DNA of 64,000 bases from Echiichthys vipera. Its lineage: Eukaryota; Chordata; Actinopteri; Perciformes; Trachinidae. The stretch covers positions 16,915,794 through 16,979,793 of the forward strand of contig OY829647.1 of the NCBI GenBank assembly GCA_963691815.1, written 5' to 3'. Position numbers and translations under genes: made by a program. Below, in pieces: positions 47,980-59,260 of this stretch (its first letter is position 1; each line of letters starts with the position of its first letter). The notes under the pieces are model-generated. The model saw only the letters and a program-made list of their open reading frames with translations, had not been told where the DNA came from and did no database searches.

Positions 47980-50900
47980 ATGGCTGCAGAGGGCGACTTT
48001 CTGGCGAGATACCGCGCTGTGTCCAATAAGCTGAAAAAGTAAGGCGTTAGGTTACGTTAGTACAGTTATAAAGGTGACTGAATATCGGAATTACCGTGAA
48101 TATTACTCGACAATAATGTTACAGCTAAGAAAGACAAAGCTAACAGTTAGCCTGTCATTAACGTCACTCTGTGTCACATGACGGGCATTGAACCTGCCTT
48201 TGTGTGCATGTAATGTAGCAATACGAATATCACGTTGATACATTTGTTCAGTTCAGGTTCATGAAAAGTAGTAGGAAATTAAAAGGCTTGTGTTTCCTTG
48301 CCGCAGACGTTTTCTACGGAAGCCCAATGTTGCGGAGGCGAGTGAGCAGTTCGGTAAGTGCCTCCCAGTCTCTGCTCAATTATTGTAAGATAACACCACG
48401 ACCATCTCCAGCCATTCCCCGTGTTATCCTCCATGTTATAGACCGGGGGTCTTCAACGTTTTGTAGGCCAAGGACCCCTTAACTGAAAGAGAGATGAAGC
48501 AAGCACCCCCTACTACAAATATTGTATTAAATTGAGTTGCATATTAAGCTGGGCCTAACAGCTAGGGTGGTCTAAAGCCTGTACACACAGCATACAATAC
48601 TAAGATATTAAAACATACATTTGGAAGCCGCATTGAATCCTTCAGCTCAATTGTATCTGTGCATGGCTACCTTAGTGGCTACCATGCCTATAAGCCAGTA
48701 TGCCTATCATCACGGTTGTGTTAATGTATTTTTTTTTCTCATTTATTTTTGATTATATGTTGCATTCATGTTAATGTATATTTTCAGACATATATTTTCG
48801 AATAAACATTACCTGCTTTGCCCCTTTGTCTTAGAATATGCAGCAAAGTGTGTTACATTTTACAAAACCGGTATCCCTTGGAAAATGTGAAGCAATTCCA
48901 ACAGTCTGTGTTACGTAAAATTGCACTTTTTTTTAACTGAGTTGGATTCAGTGTCTTTCTTGTGTGTATTCCCTGTTTTTTCTCTTTTGCTGTTTTTATT
49001 AAATGTTTCCATGTTTTGTCACTGTCTTTTTTAATATATAACTGGCAACCGGTCTTGGCGAGGTCACCCTCGAAACAGAGATTTCTCAAGGGACTTCCTG
49101 GTAAAATAAAATAAAAAATCAAACAATTTGGTGGACCCCCCGCAGTGACTCTGAAGACCCCCTAGGGCCCCGGACCCTCTGTTGAAGATCCCTGTTATAG
49201 AAAACCTATTCATTAAACTATTTCTTCAAAGTTTGCTTCATATGTATTTTCCTCCTTTTACCTGTGTTTCAGGTCAGTTAGCCAAGGAGCTGAAGCAGCA
49301 GGACTGCCTTCAGTATGCTGCCTTCTGTAACCTGGCCATGGCTAGGTGAGTTGACACACCCTGTGCATCCTACTCCATCTTTGTGGCTGCAATTTAGGAA
49401 AGGCCCCCAAGGTCCACAAAGAAATGGTTTTAAATATCATGTTTAAGTGTCATTTGTGACACGCCAATCGCACTCAAGGACATGAATGGATTCACAACAA
49501 CTCAAACGTAAAACAAAAAAGGAAAGGATATAGACTTATAAACCACCACAGGGCGGCTGTTAACAGCGATAACATGTTTACTGTTGTTGTTGTTGTTACA
49601 CATCATGAATATTTTGACTGCAGGTGTGAGCAGACTCTTTTTAACGCTCCTGGAGAGGCTCTGGCGCTAACCGATGCTGCCCGCCTCTTTCTCTCCTCTG
49701 AGAAGGAGAACAGGGCGCTGCAGGCCCCGGGCTTTGATGAGCACCTTCAGGCTGCACTTAACTGCTACAGCTTTGCCATCAAGGTACATTATGAGTCCTA
49801 GTTTTTTAAAAGTGATTTAAGCAATAGGTATGAAAAATAAATAAATAAAAAGTAATAAAACAGTTTTTTTGTGTATATAGTATATAATATTCTGGTGTTG
49901 TTGCCACATAATGCTGATGTACAAATGGCTAACAGGTGCACATTGAGATGAACCAACCAGTGATGGCAGCCAGCCTGTGTCTAGAACTTGGCAACGCGCT
50001 CAAGGTAAAATTTTGGATCAGAGCTTTAAGCTGTCCTGAACGATAAATTATTCTGATCTTTGCTTTGATTTTACCTTGATATACTGTTATTCAAATGACG
50101 TTTTAATCCTTACTCCCCTCGTTTAAATAGGAGATGAATAGACCAGGAGAGGCTATCGTTCACTTCCAGAGGGCTGCAGAGTTGCAGACACAGACGCCAA
50201 TTGAAGCTCTGCTGTCAATGGGAGATATTGCCACGTGTAAAATTCTCACTCGTGAGTTCAGTCTGTCCATTTACATGTGATATGTAGCAGATGTGTGTTT
50301 CATGTGCGTATATATTTAAACTTGCATGTCTCTTGTGTTTTTGCAGGTGACTATGACGGTGCTTTGTCGGTGTTCACAGAGATGCAGCTGACGTGCCAGG
50401 AGAGAGGGCTGCAGCTACCAGGCATTAGCACCCCTGTTGGTGAGGCTTTGCATTCATTTACAGGCTCTACCTACTTAAAAATAATCTTACGTATGGATGA
50501 ATCCTCAGTGACACAATTTTCTAAATGGAGGCTGAATACATCATGTGAAAACAAAAATGCAGGGATAAGAACATTTTTAATGGCTAAGATCAAATGCCGG
50601 ATGTTTAAACAAACTACCGGTAAAGAAAAAATAAGCAAGGCTCAGAGTTAAAAGGAGGTGTCTCCCTTTCGCTGTATCGTTTTTATTTGATCACACTGAC
50701 TGGAAAATGGTGCAATTTTGAATTGTCTTCCTTTCTCCTCCGAATCGTAATTTTCCTGAAAAGGTGCATTTCTGGACATTGTGGCAAAATGTGAAATCTC
50801 CAGAGTACTCCTGCTGATGTTGCTTGAGGTAAGAACGTTGATTTTATTAATAAAGACACTGCAAGAAAACAATCTATATTACAACATCTGTGTAACTGAA

Positions 50901-53524
50901 TTGGAAAATACAGCCTTAATAGGGGAAATTGTATATATTTTTATGAATGTATAAATTAAACTGGGGGTAGACTTTTATATCAAAACTTTCCAAACGGTCA
51001 CCATCAGCCCAACAACCAGCGACTGCCAATATATTTGCGCAGGTGCGTTTGCTACTGTGCATAGTCTAATAAATAAACAAAATATACTCCCAAAAAGTCA
51101 AACACATACTTCATATCTGTGGCATAGATGTGATAAACACCCTCTGTCTGTTCATCCATAAATCCCTTATTGGACTTTCACCGCTCTAGCATCTATGCTG
51201 GACTGAACCACAGGACCCTACCAGACTTGTTCTACTTACTGTCTTATGCTTCAAGTCCCGCAGGTTTATTCTGGACTTAATCTGCCTTTAGTTTTTGTGC
51301 GCCAGACACAGAATTATCTGTAACACACTCTTAAGAAGGACTCTCTCACTACCTCTGGACAATACAAGACCATGATTTCAAACCGCTTCACCTCAGTGTG
51401 CAAGTGTATTGTGCTGTTTTGATTTGTTTTACTATTTGAATTTTCTGTGTCTCGACATAATTAAAAATGAGGGAAAACCATGTTTTTTGAGACTTAAAGG
51501 AGTACTTCAAACCATTGGCATTAAGCTTTGTATCGTTAGAAACCCAGTCATATTTTGAATGGTCGTGCATCATTCCCTTATTTTCCCCTGAGAGGGGAGA
51601 GAGCCGTATCTACCTCTAACCCTTCCTGCTTTAAATGCCATCAAAATCGTCATTTTGCGTCATTTAAAGCAGGAAGTGTTAGAAAGAGGGGCTCTGGGAG
51701 GCATGAGGCAGAAAACATGCCTATTGCTGACCAGGGCAAGGTGCATTATGGGAGTTGTTGTTTTCAATCCACAAGAACAAAGTCACTTTCTGCCTTTTCT
51801 TGCTCAAGAAGGCACCAAATTAGAAATGTATGTTACATTTTGACGACATATATGACCCACTTTCAGTACAGATTGTTTCCACCAGGGAAGTATTCCTTTA
51901 ACTAAAGGTTTGAATGAATATATATTTTCGTTATTAAACAGAGGCCTTCTGAACTCAAGTCTCTCTTTCACCGAACTAAAAATAGCTTTAAAGACGTGTT
52001 ATCTCATAGTAAAACACACTTCATTCAAACTTGACAGAAACAAAATAAAACTCTTTCCACTGTTCTCACAATCCACTCTGGTGAATCTTTAATTCACAGT
52101 TAGTAAAAATATGTTGGCTCTACATGCTATGTTTCCCCCACTGTCTCCCTCTGCCTGCTGAGCAGCTGCTCTCCCTCTGCCTTCGGAGGCAGATCAATAA
52201 ATAAAATAAGCAAAATAAAATGACAAAAATCAGCGATGTACAATCTCAGATAGAAGCTGTATTTGTCCAATTTGCCCAGCCCTTAAACAAAAGAGTTCTG
52301 TATGGAAAGCATTATTTTAACAAGTTTTATATGTAGTTGTGATGAAACACTGTGTACCTCGTGCAAAGTATTTTTTACCACAGATGCACAGAAACATGAA
52401 CGCCTGCCAATACTTCAGTGTCAAACAGCCACCAACTGGCCAAAGTGTGAACTGCCAGAAAGCAGAACAGTTACATTTTTAAGCATTAGAAGAAGAAAAC
52501 CGCTCAATTTCAGCAACACAACAGAAAATATTGCATTACTGATTAGCTGATAGTATTGATATTGTATCACAGCATTGATTATGTATTACTTACTGGTGCA
52601 GCAGCACTTTTAATGGTCCAACTGTTTTTCTGTGCAGCCTCCGCCTCAGAAGTTGTTACCAGAACACGGCCAGACCCTGGAGAGATACGCATGGGAGTCC
52701 TTTGACCCTCACAGCCAAGGTAAATGCACCAAAAAATATATGTATTATCTTTGAATTATATATGTTGTCTTATCACTGGGAATGCCGATTGCGAGTCCTG
52801 AGTGACATTTATTTCATGTGGTGTAAACATGGCTCTTGTCCTCTCCTTCAGTGACCTTCCTGCCTGAGAATGTTTTCCTGCTCCTGCAATCCGTAGTGGT
52901 GAGTCTCATCACCCACATACTTCAGTTCACAGGATTTCCTGTTCCTTTCTGCCTCACACAGGAAAAAATGATGCTCTTCATGGCCTTCACATGACAGAGA
53001 CAAATGTGTTGGCATTTCTCTGGAATTCATATTTTTCTACTTGCAGCATTTGTTACTAGACTTTTAATGAGACAATCAATATTCACAGTTTTTAACTGAT
53101 GTTTATTTATGACTTAAATAAAATAAGCAGCTTGTTATGGATGAACAGACTCTGTCCACAGCACTGGAAGAGAATAAATACTAACAAGACTTTGAGAACG
53201 TGTCAAGGTCATCCGAATGTGCAGTTATGGTTTTATGTGTGCAGCGTATAACAGATCTGTTTTGCAGATGGCGTGTCAGGAGAAAGACACAGAGTCCCTC
53301 AAGTCTCTTCAGACTGAGCTATGGTGAGCAAAAGTGTTGATTTACATCATGTGCCGGGGGTTGAGTAACATCTTTTCTTATTGCTTCTCAATCATAATTG
53401 TCCATATTGATTATGTTTCTTGTGTTTTTTTCCGCTCCTCAGGCCATTTCTCACTGCAGAACAGAATCATCTTCTCCACCTGGTGGTTCAGGAGCGCATC
53501 ACACCGTCTGGCCAAGGCATTTAG
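47980..53524 (+). CDS. f8a1: f8a: huntingtin-associated protein HAP40
   Basis: Twelve coding exons: 47980-48038, 48307-48353, 49273-49345, 49624-49783, 49936-50004, 50131-50251, 50347-50439, 50764-50828, 52638-52719, 52852-52898, 53268-53323, 53443-53524; all phases join into 317 residues. HAP40 is a TPR-like helical protein that binds and stabilises huntingtin and links it to Rab5 endosomes. Diagnostic stretches: GDFLARYRAVSNKLKKRFLR, FNAPGEALALTDAARLFL, CLELGNALKEM, AIVHFQRAAELQ, DYDGALSVFTEMQ, CEISRVLLLMLLEPP, KLLPEHGQTLERYAWESFD and PFLTAEQNHLLHLVVQE, ending PSGQGI. The Pro/Ala-rich loop of human HAP40 is almost absent here (only GISTPVGAF). The mammalian F8A genes are intronless, whereas this copy is split. 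Confidence 0.95.
48444..49194. mobile_element. hAT-type non-autonomous transposon in f8a intron 2
   Basis: Left end CGGGGGTCTTCAACGTTTTG, right end (reverse complement) CAGGGATCTTCAACAGAGGG. Flanks TTATAGAC (48436-48443) and TTATAGAA (49195-49202) form an 8-bp target duplication with one mismatch, as hAT elements make. Interior non-coding, with a LINE-like tail phrase (GGGACTTCCTGGTAAAATAA) near 49090. Confidence 0.75.
50829..52637. other. f8a intron 8
   Basis: 1.8 kb, the longest f8a intron. It contains a TTAA-flanked MITE (51494-51901); no gene is seen in the rest. Confidence 0.65.
51494..51901. mobile_element. MITE with TTAA ends
   Basis: Left TTAAAGGAGTACTTC, right (reverse complement) TTAAAGGAATACTTC. 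TTAA at each edge is the piggyBac-type target. The 400-nt interior has a second inverted pair (CCTTCCTGCTTTAAATG and CATTTAAAGCAGGAAG) around 51617-51677. No transposase. Confidence 0.65.
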
Positions 53525-53809
53525 TTCAGTCGAGTTTTTACTCACTTCCTGTGGGAACAATACTTTATATAATGGAACATTCCTGTTTCTGACTGGGTCT
53601 GTTGTAAGGCCTGAAGAAGTGTTGTTACAAAAATTCATCCTTATTAAGTGCACAAATTTCAAAATCTGTGAAAAACCAGTAGTATCTTCTAGTGCCGTGT
53701 ATTTTTTTGTTTGTTTGTCAGGATGCTAACTTAAAACTAAATGTCAATTAACTTAAATGAAATCTTGAGTGAAAGCTAAAGAACTGGACCAATGTATTTA
53801 TTATGTAAC

Positions 53810-53815
53810 AATAAA
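53810..53815 (+). terminator. f8a poly(A) signal
   Basis: AATAAA 286 nt after the stop codon of f8a, the first canonical signal downstream. Confidence 0.55.
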
Positions 53816-54437
53816 TTAGTTGCATTTAAAGCCGTGTAATAGATGAAACACAAAGGGTGATAATTTGTTTTTATTAATAATTGATATGGCTTCAATTCCA
53901 ATGTAATTACAAACAAAATCTTCTAATGCATAGTTTACAGTTGTGGTGAAATGAAACACCATTGTCCTCCAGCCCTGGTTTACTTTATGTTCACCTGTAC
54001 AAATTGCATGTACTTTTCTCATGATAGCAGCCAACTATAGACACAAAATCAAACATGATGAGAAAAAAAAAAAATCACTCAAAACAAAATGTTACAAAAA
54101 TATAATGGTAACAATATACATAGCTTAAAAAGGATACACTATACTTCAATTGTAAAAAGAGGATACATGATTAAAACTACTTGTACTGTATATTAAGGCT
54201 TGTCTTTTCTGATTGTTCAAGTACTACAACAGGAATGTTGCAGTTTTGCTAACACGCCATACCTTCACAGATGCAGTATGTTTTTCACCCCTCAACTCTG
54301 GGAACCTGCAGTAGTAAACGTCAGCCTCATGATTATACAGGATGATAAGTACTTTCATCTCAGAGTATTTTCAAATACTAAATCTAAAAAAGGCATATGC
54401 TTTTATCCTCCTGCATGGTCCACTTTGCTTGATTCTT

Positions 54438-54830
54438 AAAGGAATAATTGGACATTTTGGGACATAATTCTCTTGTTCTAGGAGAGTTAGATGAGCAGAA
54501 TGATACCGCTCTTATTTGTGTATGGTAAACACGACGTTACCTCCAGCTTCTGCATAGCGTAGCAGAGAACAAAGACTGGCAATGGGGAACAAAATCCACA
54601 AACCCGCATCCTTCAAGATCACTTTTTCATTTGTTTAAACCTCGACCAACAAACATTCAAACAGTCGGATTCGTAGCCCCCGTAAAACCACAATTTTTAC
54701 ACTTTGGTGTTTGGCTAGCAGTTTCCAGTCTTTATGCTAAGCTAACTGTATGCTGGCAGTAGCTTCATACTTAACACACACACACACACGTTTAGTATCT
54801 GAACTCTCATCAAACTTTCTGAAAGAAAGC
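54438..54830 (+). repeat. Dispersed teleost repeat (GCTAAGCTAA family), longest copy
   Basis: Starts TTAAAGGAATAATTGGACAT, continues GAGAGTTAGATGAGCAGAAT and CTTTATGCTAAGCTAACTGT, then partly inverted (CTCTCATCAAACTTTC). It fills much of the gap between f8a and emp1, which are convergent. Confidence 0.6.
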
Positions 54831-55255
54831 ATAGTCCTCAAAATGCCAAACGATTCCTTTACAGTATTAATCGATAAAGACAGTTCTCCAAACCTACATG
54901 TAACTACCTTTTTAAAAGACAACTGAATTATTTTATGGTTATACTGCTATGAAATAAGCACTTCTAGAGGTTGCGTCTTCCTGCCCTTTATCTTTCTGTA
55001 ATCAAATAGAAAGTAACATCGTCAAGTTCAGCCCTTCATGTCACGTAAGCATGACTTCCATTTCAATTTATAATAATTAAGATATAAACAAATGGCTCTT
55101 GTAAGCAACCCCCCCCCCTCCATATTTCTAGCTACAGATGTGGATCAGTAATCTCATTCTTTTTTATTAATTTTTTTTAAACAAACCCTATTCTTTAACT
55201 CCAGATTCAAACTGGAAACACAATCCCAGGCCTTTCCTCATTCCCTTTTATCCAC

Positions 55256-58122
55256 TTAATCGCTCTTCTTCCGCAGGACGAGGTAGGTAATCGCTAAGAT
55301 GAGGCTGAGGACAAAGGAGATCCAGGCCAGGACATAGGAGTGTCCGTACCCTCCCTCGGTTTCTTTGGCGTGAAGCTCAGCCGTGTAGATTGAAGCTGCT
55401 ATCATTATACACAGACCTGCATGAGAGAAAAGGGGGAATATATGGTCACATCCTCCCAGACAAGGCAGTTAAGAAGTCATTCTTTTTCCTATTATGAAAT
55501 AAAGCCCTTGAACAAGGACGGTGTCTCAGACGGTTCCTCTCTAATCACAGTGAAATGAGAAACGTGACAGTTTCCCCGTGTTGACTTACCAATGATATAA
55601 AGTCAACATGTTAAAAATCCAATTACTTGTCCTTTCAGTAAGTTTTTTTTTGAAGAGGTTGCGGTGTCAAAGATAATCCATCTTTCGTCCTCTTTATTTA
55701 ACTGTATTGTGACAGAAATAATTGTATCTTCTGTCTACATGAATACGTTCAGATTAACTGAAATCTGTCACAGCATGAGTTAATTTATCTAAATACAGGA
55801 TTATATACTGCAACTAATTCAGTGGTGTGAATAAAACGTATCCATTCAGTTTTGAATACTCTAGTGAATATTGTAACTGTATGACAGGTTTGAAGCTTTG
55901 ATAATTATCACAATAATTTGGTCTCATTGACACCCCATAATAAGCAATAGAGCTGAGCTGTCGATTAACAGATTAGTCGACTGAAAGAAAAATAAATCCA
56001 TGTCCCTGAAATCTGAGTATTTTCCGTTTGATGAAGAAAATTATCAGATTTATTGATAATGAAGTTGTTGGTTGCTGACCTTATTAAAAAAACATTTACA
56101 AAAACCCTCCAGACAATCTCTTCACAGGTTTTTGAACAATCACTTCCCCCTCATGTTGTACAAACAGCTTCTCACCTCAAAATATATTCATTTTGTTTCA
56201 GCCACATTTGAATGTTCTGAAAATGCCATCTCTGTGTGACATTTAAGACAGAGAGGCGGAAGACTGAGAAGATTAATTCAAGACCGCTGACAGTTGTTAT
56301 TTCAAATCGTGTTTCATTAATAGGTTTGATGGTTTGACACCTGCAGACTTCTGAACCTGAAATTCAAGAGCGAAATAAGTGACCTTCTGTATCGGCATCC
56401 ATCTTTGTTTTAACACTATGCATGCTAGCTCTGCTTACTTTTATTTAAGTAACGTTCCTGTCCTGAATGCAGGACATTTACTTGTTACACACAATTGCAT
56501 ACATAATAAACATCTCAACTTATCTCTTCCTCACATCCTCTGACAGCAAATTAATACATTTGAATGTGTTATGTTTTACAAATACAAAAACATAAAAGGC
56601 AAGCATTTAGCACACACCTTTAACAGAAATGTACAAATACAAGAAGCAGGAAAATAAGTCAATATTCCTCACAGACTTTCGATTCCGGGTTACTCACAGG
56701 CAATTAGCTGTAAAACGCCGGTGAAGGTGAACCTCTGGCCTTTGGGCAGGGTGAAGAGCTGAGCCACAAACACAAACAAGGCCAGAATAGCAAAAATACA
56801 GGCCAGAACTGAGGTGGCCTGCACCGCCTGGAGATAATCTGCAGCAGCAGGACGACAAAACAGACACATAATCAGAGAAGGAGCCACAATACCACAGATA
56901 CAAGGCGATGTTCAGCCTGAAGCACTGTTTAAATGTTATATATGCATTATAACAGTTATAGTTATACTATTAACATTCACACTATAATTTCTGACAGCTT
57001 ATGAACATATTGTAGGATTGTACAAAACAATTTCCAACCAGTTACAATCCCCTAATTAGCTTATCTTAAAATATTGAATCTCCAGTCAGATCAATTCTAC
57101 GTATGAACTTTACCCTCTGGGTAGTCTTTCAGGTTGGTGTAATGCCAGCCTGAGTTCGTCAACTCCCACCTGCCCCACAAGTCAGTTGACACTGTATTAG
57201 TGATCCACCAGGCCTGGAGACACACATGGAGATGGGAATAAACACACACATCAAGAATATCAAGGCACATACAGTGGTTAAATCACAAATTAATCAACAA
57301 ATGTTTTCTACTCAGTGACCCTTTATATGAGCTCTTATTAAGTTGGCTTTTTTGAACATTCTGTAAGAGCTGATGAAAATCTGGTAAGTATCAAAACATA
57401 TCTCTTGACCAGGGCTGAGCAATATGGCCAAACGATACATGTCATGACACAGCCTGTTTTCTGGTAATTCAATAACAAAAGCCTATTTTTGTACACTCGG
57501 CAGTTCGGCTGCTGTTTTTTGGACATATGATAAAAACAATATAGAGAAATTTGTACCATGGCCATTTTTATAAAGTTTTAACAATATAAATTGTACACTA
57601 GTACCCTTGACATTGGACTCCTGGGTATTTCCGAGTGGTTTAATGACACATGCGCTGGCCTGAGCTTGACTTCAGAATCGCAATATTACGTTTTATGATA
57701 CTTTATTGATTCTAAAAAACACTATCGATTTTTAATATAGTTAACATGCAAAGATTTGTGAGAGGCTTTGGTTTATTCTGAGCTGTGTTTAGTATGCCAC
57801 TGTTATTACTGCATTAAAAAAAGCAACATTTTTTAAAAACTCAGGTTTTATACACATGGGGGTGTGTTCTTTCGTAGCCCCTGTCAAATTAGGGCTTGGT
57901 AATAATTCAGTATGATTGTTTATCATCTTTCAATGTCATTGTATCATGATGAAATCATATATGGAGGTATCTGATACATAATTACATCATCTTAATTGAC
58001 AATAAGAAGCACATGCTAACTTTCTTTCTTTCTGAAAATCTGATGTGAATTGTTTTGCACTTTTTGCACTAAAACTTTTAATAAAATTTGAAAATACTCG
58101 GTATTTTTTTTTTATGGATTAA

Positions 58123-58177
<55 letters not shown>

Positions 58178-58381
58178 GCTTGAGGAGTAAATGGCGTTAA
58201 GAGTCCTTGGGTTGACATTTATTAGCTCATACAAAACCATTTTTTCCCTCTTAGCACTTGGCACGTGTTGAATGAGAAAACAAAAAGAGAATAATAATCT
58301 CCTCACATTATCAATGGCAGCCACCAGAAGCAGGATGATGGTGGTAATGTGCAGGACAACGATTCCAGCCAGCATCAACAT
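55256..58381 (-). CDS. emp1: emp1: epithelial membrane protein 1 (PMP22/EMP/claudin family)
   Basis: Minus strand, coding exons 58307-58381, 57114-57213, 56698-56838 and 55256-55416; 158 residues against about 157 in mammals. Four membrane segments: MLMLAGIVVLHITTIILLLV (1-22), VLACIFAILALFVFVAQLF (69-87), about 98-117 (LIACLCIMIAASIYT) and LAWISFVLSLILAITYLVL near the end, closing RKKSD. The first extracellular loop reads AWWITNTVSTDLWGRWEL then TNSGWHYTNLKDYPE. It keeps the W-xLW frame but lacks both cysteines of the family GLW-C-C motif and the two N-glycosylation sequons of human EMP1. GYGHSYVLAW parallels human GYSYILGW. EMP1 is a plasma-membrane protein of epithelia involved in adhesion and growth control. 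Its place near grin2b agrees with human 12p13. Confidence 0.9.
57214..58306. other. emp1 intron 1
   Basis: 1.1 kb, AT-rich. Contains relics of GGGCTGAGCAATATGG-type fish repeats near 57413-57600 and a CA microsatellite (58123-58178). Confidence 0.55.
58123..58178 (+). repeat. (CA)n microsatellite
   Basis: About 27 CA units with one AAAC interruption. Confidence 0.95.
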
Positions 58382-59196
58382 CGTGGCCTTCTAAAAACTG
58401 ATATCGAGGGAAAGGCGGAAGGATGCACATCATTATTTATTTCCATGCGTGGACTTATGTAACATTGGCTTGCACACGAGGAATCATCAATTCACACAGC
58501 TGTCCCAAATTAATACTGTTCCTCAAACAGAAAGAGAAAAAAAAACATCTGACAAGAGAGCCGTTGTATGCAAGCCCAAACTCGCCCCAAATGTCTCGCG
58601 GACACATTTTTGAATAACGCGCAGTCTCACACGCACCGCACACAACAAATGGTTTCACATCTAATTTTTAAAAGAAAAACGTTTTTTTCTATAATATGAT
58701 GACTCTAAAAATAAATTACCATCCATTCGTAGAGCCCAGAAGCACTTAACCATTTGCTTAACGACTCGTTTTTCACGGCTTTCGTCCGTTTCCGTCGACA
58801 AGAAAGGCGCATTTGTTTGGACGGTGTCAGGGCATTCCCAAATGGGTGCCGCTCCGTTACACACACAAGCCTGCGTAGATAACTTTCAAAAGAGCGCGAG
58901 GATTCGACGACAGAAAGCAATAATAAACACACCTCTAACTTGTACCCTCAAATACAAAAACTGTTGACAGTCCAACTCTTATGTTCATCTGCGGAGTTTA
59001 GAGTTGCTTGGTCTTTAAAAAAACTTTTTTTGCGCGCAATCATATCCGCACAACTCTTCAAAGCGTTGGTGAAAACTTTTAGTGAACTTTTCGGCACTCT
59101 ACACAACAGATAATAACACAAATCATGCGTAGGAGCGTTTCACAGCGTATGGTCCGCACAATATAACGTCACAAAGTGTAAAGAAAGCGTTGTTAC

Positions 59197-59260
59197 CTGA
59201 AAGCGCTTTAACGCACGGCCCCGGGAGTTTTTTGGGAATGTGAAACAGTGTAGACCCACC
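59197..59260 (-). other. emp1: emp1 5' non-coding exon (probable)
   Basis: On the minus strand GCGCTTTCAG is followed by donor GTAACAACG (splice point 59197/59196). The coding exon begins after acceptor TCAGTTTTTAG at 58390, 9 nt before the ATG. The start of this exon is not visible. Confidence 0.45.

Noticed and set aside
48853..49122. 89-codon minus-strand frame in f8a intron 2
   Set aside because: Lies wholly inside the hAT-type element; it resembles translated LINE-tail sequence, not a gene.
54690..54790. Possible coding exon between f8a and emp1
   Set aside because: The sequence is a dispersed repeat copy seen at two other places in the window.
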